A stretch of DNA of 64,000 nt from DAHUYF01 sp035945115 (GTDB lineage Bacteria; Pseudomonadota; Alphaproteobacteria; ATCC43930; CGMCC-115725), in the NCBI GenBank assembly GCA_035945115.1, contig DASZAN010000094.1:1-64000 (forward strand), in the 5' to 3' direction. This document shows positions 23,755 to 31,180 of the stretch, piece by piece. Numbering within the stretch: position 1 is the stretch's first letter; each line of letters opens with the position of its first letter. Below the pieces are notes generated by a model. That model was given only the letters and a program-made list of their open reading frames with translations. It searched no databases and was not told where the DNA came from. Made by a program: the position numbers and the translations under genes.

Positions 23755-24993
23755 TCAGCCTCCGGCGGCGCGGCGGGCGCCATTACCGACGCGGCTCGAG
23801 GCATAGGCGCGCGCCTCGCGATCGGTGTCATAGACGTCGTCGAGCTGTGCGATCGGCCGATCCGGCAACGCCGCCAAGGTCTCCTCGACGATGGCGGCGA
23901 TATCGAGGAAACCGATCCGGCCGTCGAGAAAAGCAGCGACGGCGATCTCGTTCGCCGCGTTGAGCACGGTGGGCGCACCGCCGCCGGCATCGAGCGCCTC
24001 GCGCGCAAGACGCAGCGCCGGAAAGCGCTCGAGGTCGGGCGCTTCGAAGGCGAGCCGCCCGAGCGCGGCGAGATCGAGCCGCGGGCTCGGCGCGGGAATG
24101 CGCCAGGGCCAGCCCAGCGCGTTGGCGATGGGCGTGCGCATATCCGGCGATCCCAGCTGCGCCAGCACCGAGCCGTCGCTGTAATAGACGAGACCATGCA
24201 CGACCGATTGCGGGTGGACCACCACGTCGATGCGCTCGCTCGGTAGGTCGAACAGATGATGGGCCTCGATCACCTCGAGGCCCTTGTTCATCATGGTGGC
24301 GGAATCGACGGAGATCTTCGCACCCATGCGCCAATTGGGATGCGCCACGGCCTCGGCCGGCGTCGCCGCCGCCATCGCCTCGCGCGAACGTTCGCGGAAA
24401 GGCCCGCCGCTCGCCGTCAACACGATGCGCTCGATCGCATGCGCCTGGTCGCTATCGAAGACCTGGAAAATCGCGTTGTGCTCGCTGTCGACCGGCAGCA
24501 GCCGCGCGCCGTGCCGCTTCGCCGCGTCCGTCACCAGCGCTCCGGCGCAGACGAGGACTTCCTTGTTGGCGAGCGCCACCATGGCGCCGCGCTCCACGGC
24601 AGCGAGCGTTGGCGCCAAGCCCGCCGCACCGACGATCGCCGCCATCACCCAATCGCTGGGACGCGCCGCCGCCTCGACGACGGAGACGGCACCAGCGGCC
24701 ACCTCAACACCGGTACCCTCAAGGAGCGATTTGAGCGCGCGGTAGCGGCTCTCATCGGCGACCACCGCAAACTTCGCGCGCACTTGCCGCGCTTGCGCCG
24801 CTAGGCGCTCGACGTTTCTGAGCGCAACGAGCGCCTCGACCTCGTACCCGTCGGGGTTCGCGGCGATGAGTTCGACCGTGTTGCAGCCGACGGAGCCGGT
24901 CGAGCCCAAAATGGCGACGGGCCGCTTACGCCCTGCGCTGTCGCCAGGACCGAGGCGGGTTCCGTTCCCGGTCATCACCCTCGTTCTGCCCAT
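23755..24993 (-). CDS. dxr: 1-deoxy-D-xylulose 5-phosphate reductoisomerase
   Basis: Dxr (IspC) converts DXP to MEP with NADPH, the second step of the MEP pathway. The 412-residue product shows the NADPH motif GSTGSVG (residues 30-36), ALANKEVLVCAG, PVDSEHNAIFQV, TASGGPFRERS, the metal/substrate segment SVDSATMMNKGLEVIEAHHL, and VVHPQSVVHGLVYYSDGSVL. It heads the hpnA-E run with only 18 nt to hpnA. Housekeeping dxr is usually elsewhere in proteobacteria, next to cdsA/rseP, so its place here ties precursor supply to hopanoid synthesis. Confidence 0.96.
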   Translation of the reverse strand: MGRTRVMTGNGTRLGPGDSAGRKRPVAILGSTGSVGCNTVELIAANPDGYEVEALVALRNVERLAAQARQVRAKFAVVADESRYRALKSLLEGTGVEVAAGAVSVVEAAARPSDWVMAAIVGAAGLAPTLAAVERGAMVALANKEVLVCAGALVTDAAKRHGARLLPVDSEHNAIFQVFDSDQAHAIERIVLTASGGPFRERSREAMAAATPAEAVAHPNWRMGAKISVDSATMMNKGLEVIEAHHLFDLPSERIDVVVHPQSVVHGLVYYSDGSVLAQLGSPDMRTPIANALGWPWRIPAPSPRLDLAALGRLAFEAPDLERFPALRLAREALDAGGGAPTVLNAANEIAVAAFLDGRIGFLDIAAIVEETLAALPDRPIAQLDDVYDTDREARAYASSRVGNGARRAAGG

Positions 24994-25056
24994 GGTTCTG
25001 TTCCTAGCGCCAAAGCAGCTTCCATGCCAGCGTTAACGGCAGCGGGTGCCCGATGA

Positions 25057-25767
25057 TCATGCTGTATCGGGCGGTGCCTCGCCGGCCCCGCCGATCCGGG
25101 CCACGACCTTGTCGCGCAGGCGGATCAACTGTCGGTCGTGCACGCCCAAGGCCTCGAGATGCGAGACGGCATCGAAGAGATAAGCGGCACAGCTGCCGAG
25201 CGGACCATTCGCTTCGGCGAGAGCGGCCACCACCTCCGCCTCGGCGAGACGCCCGGCATAGCGCGCGTGGCGCCGATTGACAACGAAGCCGATGGCGTGG
25301 AGCGGCTCCTCTGCCGTGGTCAGTTTGAGCCAGCGTGGCCGGTAGGCGCCGGTCAGCATCTCGCGCCGCCACACCAGCTCGAGCTCGGCGGCGGCTGCGG
25401 CCTCGGCGATGCGGTAGGCGATCCCGCGGCAGACCCCGCCTGGCTCGAGCGCCAGTGTCAAGCCGGGCCGTTCCGTGGTGCCGCGGCCGAGATGCGTCCA
25501 AAGGCAAAACCGGCGATGGAAGCCGCGCACGGCCGCGACGCGCCGTTCGATCGAATGGATGAGCGGGTTCCACATCAGTGAACCATAAGCGAAGAGCCAG
25601 ACGTCGCCACCAGCCGGCCGTTCCCCAAGCATCGCTTGGATCGAGGCGCGATGCTCTTCTGCAGATGACAGTTTCAGCGCGGGATCGGCGACTTGGACGT
25701 AGGCACGGATGGAATCGGCAAGGACCGCTTCGCGGGTGAGAAAGATGCGCGGGGGTGGAGCGGACAT
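25057..25767 (-). CDS. chaC: Gamma-glutamylcyclotransferase (ChaC family)
   Basis: ChaC enzymes cleave glutathione to 5-oxoproline and Cys-Gly in the cytoplasm. The 236-residue product shows the substrate-binding loop LFAYGSLMWNPLI, then RRFCLWTHLGRGTTERPGLT, VWRREMLTGAYRPRWLKL and GPLGSCAAYLFDAVSHLEAL, all as in E. coli ChaC. ATG 25767 was chosen; an in-frame ATG at 25812 would add 15 residues without a better ribosome-binding site. It lies upstream of dxr on the same strand with a 63-nt gap. Confidence 0.9.
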   Translation of the reverse strand: MSAPPPRIFLTREAVLADSIRAYVQVADPALKLSSAEEHRASIQAMLGERPAGGDVWLFAYGSLMWNPLIHSIERRVAAVRGFHRRFCLWTHLGRGTTERPGLTLALEPGGVCRGIAYRIAEAAAAAELELVWRREMLTGAYRPRWLKLTTAEEPLHAIGFVVNRRHARYAGRLAEAEVVAALAEANGPLGSCAAYLFDAVSHLEALGVHDRQLIRLRDKVVARIGGAGEAPPDTA

Positions 25768-25911
25768 GTCCGGCGAGCGGATCCAAGTGAAGTGGGCCCC
25801 GGAGATCGCCATATGATAGCGGGACGGGGCGAGTGCCGAAACCGGTCGCCTAGAATGACGCAGGGCTGCTATCGATGTAAGCTGGTGGTGCAAAGGCGGG
25901 ATTGAAGGAAG

Positions 25912-27189
25912 ATGAACGAGAGCACGATAACCGTGGCGGAGACGACGAGCGCACCGGCGCAACCCGCGACCGAGGACCTCTTTGTGCTGGTGCGCGAGCA
26001 TCGCTCGGCGGTGTCACGGCCAATCGAGGAGGGTGATGTCGTCAGCTGGTTGCTGCAGCCGCAAAGCCGCGCGCTCGATGGCGTCGTGCTATTCGACGAG
26101 CTGTGCTGGCGTCTCGTCGGACAAGGCATCCCGCTCTGGCGAACCAATCTCAGCGTCGGCATGCTTCACCCGCAGATGATGGGCCTGGGCTTCCGCTGGT
26201 GGCGAGACCGCGCGCTCACCCAGGAGTTCCGCGTCAAGCACGGCATGACGCAACGCTCGGACTACCTCGACAGCCCGATGCGGCCCACGCTCGAGCAAGG
26301 CTTGACGGTACGCTATCGGCTGGACGACGAAGCGGCGCTCGCGCGCTACCCGCTCTTGCGCGACTTTCGCGAAGCAGGGGCGACCGAGTACCTCGCCTGC
26401 CCCTTGATGGCCTCGATCGGGCGCCATCGGGTCATCACCTTCACCACCGACCGTCCCGGCGGCTTTACCGATGCGCATATCAGCGGCATCGATGCGATGT
26501 TGCCCGCGGTGGGACTCGTCGTCGAGAGCAAGTTCCTTCAGGGCATGAGCGCCGGACTCCTCGATCTCTACCTCGGCCGCACCATCGGGCGGCACATTTT
26601 AGGCGGCGATATTTTCCGTGGCCAAGGCAAGCGGCTGCGCGCGGCGCTGATGGCCGTCGATCTCCGCGGCTTCACCACGCTCGCCGACCGCATGGGCGGC
26701 GAAGAGTTGATCCAGCTTCTCGACGATTATTTCGATGCGGTTGCCGCCTCGGTTCACGCCAATGGCGGCGAGATCCTCAAGTTCGTCGGCGACGGCGTGT
26801 TGGCGATTTTCGAGTCCGACGGGCAGTCGGATGCGCGCGCTGCTGCCGCCGCGCTCGCTGCCGGCCAAGAACTGTTACGCCGCATCGATACGACCAACGA
26901 GAACCGCCACGCCGTGGGCCAAGAGCTCATTCGCATCGGCGTCGGCCTTCATGTGGGCGAAGTCATCTACGGCAATGTCGGCGCCATCGACCGCCTCGAT
27001 TTCACGGCGATCGGACCGGCGGTGAACCTGGTCTGTCGACTGGAGGCGCTGACGAAGCGGCTCGAGCGGCCATTGCTAGTCTCGGAGAGCTTCGCTGCCG
27101 CTGCCTCTCACCCTCTTGCGTCGCTAGGCTTCCATCCGGTGCGCGGGCTTAGCGAGCCGCAAGAGGTATTTGGGCTTCCCGCGAGCTAG
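25912..27189 (+). CDS. Class III adenylate/guanylate cyclase with uncharacterised N-terminal domain
   Basis: A 425-residue soluble nucleotidyl cyclase. The C-terminal catalytic domain has both metal aspartates (D250 in AVDLRGFTTLADR, D294 in KFVGDGVLAIF), base-recognising K290 and D363/T365 (LDFTAIGPAVN), and the transition-state pair N372/R376 (VNLVCRLE), so it should be active. The first 220 residues resemble the GAF-like sensory part of similar soil-bacterial cyclases (SVGMLHPQMMGLGFRWWRD; PGGFTDAHISGIDAMLPAVG) but I do not recognise a named domain. It is divergent from chaC and probably makes cAMP. Confidence 0.85.
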   Translation: MNESTITVAETTSAPAQPATEDLFVLVREHRSAVSRPIEEGDVVSWLLQPQSRALDGVVLFDELCWRLVGQGIPLWRTNLSVGMLHPQMMGLGFRWWRDRALTQEFRVKHGMTQRSDYLDSPMRPTLEQGLTVRYRLDDEAALARYPLLRDFREAGATEYLACPLMASIGRHRVITFTTDRPGGFTDAHISGIDAMLPAVGLVVESKFLQGMSAGLLDLYLGRTIGRHILGGDIFRGQGKRLRAALMAVDLRGFTTLADRMGGEELIQLLDDYFDAVAASVHANGGEILKFVGDGVLAIFESDGQSDARAAAAALAAGQELLRRIDTTNENRHAVGQELIRIGVGLHVGEVIYGNVGAIDRLDFTAIGPAVNLVCRLEALTKRLERPLLVSESFAAAASHPLASLGFHPVRGLSEPQEVFGLPAS

Positions 27190-27204
27190 CGATAGAGCGT
27201 CGCT

Positions 27205-27591
27205 TCAGGGCGCAGCATCGCGCGGAAACGTCACCGCTTCGATCTTGTTGCCGTCGAGATCGTAGATGAAGGCACCGAAGTAGGTCGTCATCGCGGCCTG
27301 ACGCGGGCCGGGATCGCCGGCAGTGGTGCAGCCAAGCGCGAGCGCCGCGGCATGGAAGGCGCGCACCGTAGCTTCATCGGGCGCGCGGAGGCAGACGTGG
27401 CAGCCGGTGTCCGCCGAGACCGGTGTCATGCTGGACCGCAGGTTAAGCCAGAATTCGGGATAGCGCTTGCCGAAGCCGACCGTCGCGGGGCGCTCGACAA
27501 GGCGCGTCAGCCCGAGCGGCGCCAGGACCCGTTCATAGATGCGAGCGCTCGCCTCGAGATCACGAACGGCAATCGAGACGTGATCGATCAT
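27205..27591 (-). CDS. VOC (glyoxalase/bleomycin-resistance fold) protein
   Basis: A 128-residue metalloprotein of the vicinal-oxygen-chelate superfamily. It begins MIDHVSIAVRDLEASARIYE and ends with YFGAFIYDLDGNKIEAVTFP, the two betaalphabetabetabeta halves that supply metal ligands (His near the start, Glu in KIEAV). The substrate is unknown. The longer same-frame extension upstream is a shadow of the enoyl-CoA hydratase gene; ATG 27591 gives the canonical N-terminus. It follows that gene by 10 nt, so it is probably the last gene of the acyl-CoA operon. Confidence 0.85.
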   Translation of the reverse strand: MIDHVSIAVRDLEASARIYERVLAPLGLTRLVERPATVGFGKRYPEFWLNLRSSMTPVSADTGCHVCLRAPDEATVRAFHAAALALGCTTAGDPGPRQAAMTTYFGAFIYDLDGNKIEAVTFPRDAAP

Positions 27592-27601
27592 CGGCGGCGC
27601 G

Positions 27602-28390
27602 TCATCGCCCTTTGAACGTTGGCTTACGCTTTTCCAGATACGCCTCGACCGCCTCGCGATGGTCGGCCGAGGACGAGACGACGGCGTAATGCGAGGAGAT
27701 GAGGTCGAGGCTGGTGCGGAGATCGATGCGCGTTCCCTGATAGACGGCGCGCTTGATGAAGCGGATCGAGAGCGGCGGGCCGTCGGCGATTTTGGTGGCG
27801 ACGGCGCGCACATGCGGGATCAGCTCGTTGTCCGGCACGACCTTGTTGACGATGCCGAGGCGTTCCGCTTCGGCGGCATCGAAGATCTCGCCCGTCCAGA
27901 AGAGCTCGAGCGCCTTCGCCGTGCCGACGAGCAGGGGCAGGAACCAAGTGCCGCCGGCGCCCGGCACCAGGCCGACGCGCACATAAGTTTCGCCGAAGCG
28001 CGCGCTCGCCGCGGCGTAGCGGAGATCGCATTGGAGCGCCAAATCCATCCCCGCGCCCATGGCGGCACCGTTCACGGCGGCGATCACCGGCTTGTCCATG
28101 CGCTCGAGCGCGAGCGGCACGCGATGAACGTGCTCGGCGAGGTCGTTCTTGCGATCGAGCGGCGTGCGCTCGCCGCGTTCGCCCATATTCTTGACGTCGC
28201 CGCCGCTGCAGAAGGCTTTGCCGGCGCCGGTGATGACGACCACGGCGACGGCGTCGTCCGCCTGCGCGCGCGCGAGCGCGTCGGCCCAGCTGTCGAGCAT
28301 GTCCCAGGTGAAGGCGTTCATCCGCTCGGGCCGGTTGAGCGTGATCGTGGCAATGCGGTCCTTGACCTCGTAAAGGATATGCTCGCTCAT
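27602..28390 (-). CDS. Enoyl-CoA hydratase/isomerase family (crotonase) protein
   Basis: A 262-residue crotonase-fold protein. The oxyanion-hole segments are GAGKAFCSGGDVKNM and VNGAAMGAGMDLALQCDLRY. By eye, the position of the first catalytic glutamate in classical hydratases (QPE) is FGETYV here, so that Glu seems to be replaced by Tyr, while ALEL keeps the second acidic residue. It may therefore be an isomerase, thioesterase or other crotonase rather than a true hydratase. Its ATG overlaps the upstream acyl-CoA dehydrogenase stop (TGATG). Confidence 0.85.
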   Translation of the reverse strand: MSEHILYEVKDRIATITLNRPERMNAFTWDMLDSWADALARAQADDAVAVVVITGAGKAFCSGGDVKNMGERGERTPLDRKNDLAEHVHRVPLALERMDKPVIAAVNGAAMGAGMDLALQCDLRYAAASARFGETYVRVGLVPGAGGTWFLPLLVGTAKALELFWTGEIFDAAEAERLGIVNKVVPDNELIPHVRAVATKIADGPPLSIRFIKRAVYQGTRIDLRTSLDLISSHYAVVSSSADHREAVEAYLEKRKPTFKGR

Positions 28391-29439
28391 CAGACAACAC
28401 TCCCCGTCAAGAGGGGCCAGAGAGAATCGGCACCGCGAGCCGCGACGATGCGGCCGAGCTCCATCGACCAGTCGCTCTCGACGCCGAACTCGTCGCGCCA
28501 CGACCAGAGCCGCCGCGTCAGATGATGGAGGCGGTGCTCATGGGTGAAGCCGATCGCGCCATGCACTTGGTGCGCCATCTCCGCCACCCTGCCCGCCGCC
28601 TCGCCGACGCGGCTTTTCGCCCCCGCGACGGTGAAGGGAAAATCTCCGCTGCCGGACGCCGCTTCCACGGCCGCCGCGGCGATGACGCCGGACGCCGCCA
28701 CGTTCTCGGCTAGGACCGCGAGCTGCTGCTGGATCGCCTGGAACTTCGCGATGGGGCGACCGAACTGCACACGGTCATTGGCGTATTGCACGGTGATGCG
28801 CAGCACCTCTTCGAGCGCGCCCGCCATCAGCACGGCGCGGGTGAGCGCGCCCAGGCGATAAAGGAGTTCCGCATCGACCCCGGCGGGCGCCGGCTTCACG
28901 GCGTCCGCGACCGCATCGACCGAGAGATCATCGCGCGGCTCGCCTGCCAGGCTCTTTCCGGGGCGCAGATCGACCGCCTTCGCCGGCAGTAGCGCCACCT
29001 GCCCATCCGCCAACACGGCGATGCCGCGAGCCTGGCGCGCCCAGGGAACAGCGGTCGCGCGGCCGGCCAGCCGCCAGCCCGAGCCCTCGCGCCGCGCCTT
29101 GAGATCGCTCGCGCGAGCGATCGGCAGGAAGGTGAGCGGGCCTTGCGGCGGCCCGATGCCGGCTCCTGCCAGGAGCCAGCGGGCGAGCATGGTTTCGGCG
29201 AGCGGCAGCGGCACGGCAAAGCGACCCGCTTCGTGCAAGATTGCTGCCACATCGGCGATGCCGGCGAGATCACCCGGACGATCCGCCGCCGCGGCGAGCG
29301 CGTCGGCAAAGCCCGCTTTCTCCACGGCATCCCAGAGTTCGGCCGGGAAAGTGCCGGCCTCGGCGGCGTTGATGAGCGCGGGTGTCGCGAGATCGCTGAA
29401 AAGCCGTCGCGCGCTCTCTTGGACGAGCGTGTCGCTCAT
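28390..29439 (-). CDS. Acyl-CoA dehydrogenase-like flavoprotein, small partner
   Basis: A 349-residue acyl-CoA dehydrogenase homologue. Marks are the C-terminal FAD/CoA segments NDRVQFGRPIAKFQAIQQQL and MAHQVHGAIGFTHEHRLHHL. The middle domain is divergent and lacks the usual MTEPxxGSD signature (it reads LTFLPIARASDLKARREGSG), typical of the less conserved subunit in heteromeric steroid- or terpenoid-type dehydrogenases. It overlaps the next dehydrogenase gene by 4 nt (ATGA), so the two probably form an alpha2beta2 complex. Confidence 0.85.
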   Translation of the reverse strand: MSDTLVQESARRLFSDLATPALINAAEAGTFPAELWDAVEKAGFADALAAAADRPGDLAGIADVAAILHEAGRFAVPLPLAETMLARWLLAGAGIGPPQGPLTFLPIARASDLKARREGSGWRLAGRATAVPWARQARGIAVLADGQVALLPAKAVDLRPGKSLAGEPRDDLSVDAVADAVKPAPAGVDAELLYRLGALTRAVLMAGALEEVLRITVQYANDRVQFGRPIAKFQAIQQQLAVLAENVAASGVIAAAAVEAASGSGDFPFTVAGAKSRVGEAAGRVAEMAHQVHGAIGFTHEHRLHHLTRRLWSWRDEFGVESDWSMELGRIVAARGADSLWPLLTGSVV

Positions 29440-30587
29440 CGCAGACCTAGCCCGCGCGCGACGATGCCGCGCAAGATCTCGCGGGTGCCGCCACGGATGG
29501 TGAAGGAGGGCGCGTTGAGCACGCCATGCGCCAATGCTTCCTCCATCAGGTCTTCCTGGTTGGAAGCGCGGCCGCGCGTCGCCACGAGCCGCACGATCTC
29601 GGGAATCTCCTTCTCGAGATTTGTGCCGAGATCCTTGACCACGGCGGCTTCGAGGTTGGGGAGTTCGCCCCGCTGCAGCATGCCGGCGACCGAGAGCGAC
29701 ATGCGCCGCAGCGTCGCCAGCTGCGCCACGAGCCGGCCGATCGCCTCGGCTTCGCGCGGATCGGGATCGGGCCCGGCGCGGCGCACGAATTCGACGAGGA
29801 GGCGGAAGGTGCTGAGGAAGCGCTCGGGCCCGCTCCGCTCGTAGCCCAACTCGCTCGTCACCTGCTTCCAGCCGTCGCCGGGCTCGCCGATCATGCGGTT
29901 GGCCGCGATGAACACGTCGTCGAAGACCACTTCGTTGAAATGCGCGGCGCCGGCGAGATTCTTGATCGGCCGAATCGAGATGCCCGGCGATTTGAGGTCG
30001 ACGACGAGCTGCGAGAGGCCGTGATGGCGATCGGGCTCGGCAGGGCCGGTGCGGCAGAGCGCAATCATGAAATGCGCCTTATGCGCATTCGAGGTCCAGA
30101 TCTTGCGGCCGTTGATCTGCCAGCCACCCTCGACCGGCACCGCCTTGGTGCGGATCGAGGCGAGGTCGGAGCCGCTGTCGGGCTCGCTCATACCAATGCA
30201 GAAGAAGCACTCGCCGGCGACGATGCGCGGCAGAATCTCGCGCCGCATCGTCTCGTTGCCGAAGCGCAGCAGCAGCGGCCCGCTCTGCCGATCCGCCACC
30301 CAATGGCCGCCCACCGGCGCGCCGGCGGCAAGTAGTTCCTCCGTCACCACATAGCGCTCAAGGAAGCTTCGCTCCTGCCCGCCATATTGCTTGGGCCAGG
30401 TCATGCCGATCCAGCCGCGCTGGCCGAGGCGGCGGCTGAACTCCGGCGAGTGACCGGACGCGAAATCGCCCTCCGCCCGCCAGCGCCCCGCCGCCTTCTC
30501 ATCGGCGATGAAGCCGCGCACTTCCGCGCGCAAGCGCTCGCACTCCGGCGGCAAGGTCAAGGGATCGAAGCGGAAAAAATCACTCAC
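29436..30587 (-). CDS. Acyl-CoA dehydrogenase, large partner
   Basis: A 383-residue acyl-CoA dehydrogenase and first gene of the four-gene acyl-CoA run. It has the full FAD-binding signature FCIGMSEPDSGSDLASIRT, GRKIWTSNAHKAHFM and NEVVFDDVFI. The usual C-terminal YEG catalytic region is TIRGGTREILRGI here, so the Glu is not at the MCAD position. ELGYERSGPERF could supply it from the helix used by isovaleryl-CoA dehydrogenase. This pattern is common in paired steroid/branched-chain type enzymes. The substrate is unknown. Confidence 0.88.
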   Translation of the reverse strand: MSDFFRFDPLTLPPECERLRAEVRGFIADEKAAGRWRAEGDFASGHSPEFSRRLGQRGWIGMTWPKQYGGQERSFLERYVVTEELLAAGAPVGGHWVADRQSGPLLLRFGNETMRREILPRIVAGECFFCIGMSEPDSGSDLASIRTKAVPVEGGWQINGRKIWTSNAHKAHFMIALCRTGPAEPDRHHGLSQLVVDLKSPGISIRPIKNLAGAAHFNEVVFDDVFIAANRMIGEPGDGWKQVTSELGYERSGPERFLSTFRLLVEFVRRAGPDPDPREAEAIGRLVAQLATLRRMSLSVAGMLQRGELPNLEAAVVKDLGTNLEKEIPEIVRLVATRGRASNQEDLMEEALAHGVLNAPSFTIRGGTREILRGIVARGLGLR

Positions 30588-30687
30588 CGGGACTCCTCCT
30601 CAATTGACTTTGTGATCGCCGCGCGTGTGTCGGGCGATCGTAGTGAGCGACCCCAGCGCGGGTCAAACCACCGCCGCGAGTGTTCTC

Positions 30688-30715
30688 CTTGAAAGCCTGC
30701 TGCCGCTTCCCATCT
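30688..30715 (+). promoter_or_regulatory. Sigma-32 (RpoH)-type promoter for hsp20-lon
   Basis: CTTGAAA (30688-30694), a 14-nt spacer, then CCCATCT (30709-30715) closely match the heat-shock consensus CTTGAAA-N11/16-CCCCATnT. The predicted start lies about 50 nt before the Hsp20 ATG. Its place ahead of two heat-shock-type genes supports the reading. No other promoter candidate is evident in this spacer. Confidence 0.7.
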
Positions 30716-30771
30716 CCAACCTTCAGGGGTTTCCGACAGGCGGTTGGGTCGATCACCACGAGAGCGGGGCG

Positions 30772-31176
30772 ATGACGCGGCGCGAGCTTGAATCATGGAT
30801 GTGGGCGGAAGCGTGCGATGCGCTGGCGCGGGCCGAGCGCCTGCATCGTCAATTCTTCCGCCTGGGCGAACCCAGCGGCCGGCCGGTCTGGGAGCCGCCC
30901 ATCGACATCTTCGAGAATGAGGACGAGCTCGCCATCGTCGCCGCGCTCCCCGGCGTGGCGCCCTCCCGGCTCGAGATCGCCGTCGAAGGCGGCGTTCTCG
31001 TCATCGCCGGTGAGCGGTCGGCGCCCGCGCTCCAACGCGCCGCGGCTATACATCGGCTGGAAATTCCGCAAGGCCGGTTCGAGCGGCGCATCGCGCTTCC
31101 GAACGGCCGCTTCGAGCTGATGCGGCACGACCTTGCCGATGGCTGTCTCACCCTCGTCCTGCGCAAACTCCGGTAA
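30772..31176 (+). CDS. Small heat-shock protein, Hsp20/alpha-crystallin family
   Basis: A 134-residue cytoplasmic holdase chaperone. The alpha-crystallin domain runs from WEPPIDIFENEDELAIVAAL through LPGVAPSRLEIAVEGGVLVI and ERRIALPNGRF to LVLRKLR. The short helical N-terminus contains LHRQFFRLG. The conserved C-terminal IxI tail is absent, so higher-order assembly may be reduced. Only 4 nt separate its stop from the Lon ATG, making an obligatory co-transcribed pair of holdase and protease behind a heat-shock promoter. Confidence 0.88.
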   Translation: MTRRELESWMWAEACDALARAERLHRQFFRLGEPSGRPVWEPPIDIFENEDELAIVAALPGVAPSRLEIAVEGGVLVIAGERSAPALQRAAAIHRLEIPQGRFERRIALPNGRFELMRHDLADGCLTLVLRKLR

Positions 31177-31180
31177 CGCC

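Noticed and set aside
25004..25786. A 260-codon frame overlapping chaC on the same strand
   Set aside because: It is the out-of-frame reading of chaC, rich in Arg and Pro; the ChaC frame has the YGSLMWNP signature.
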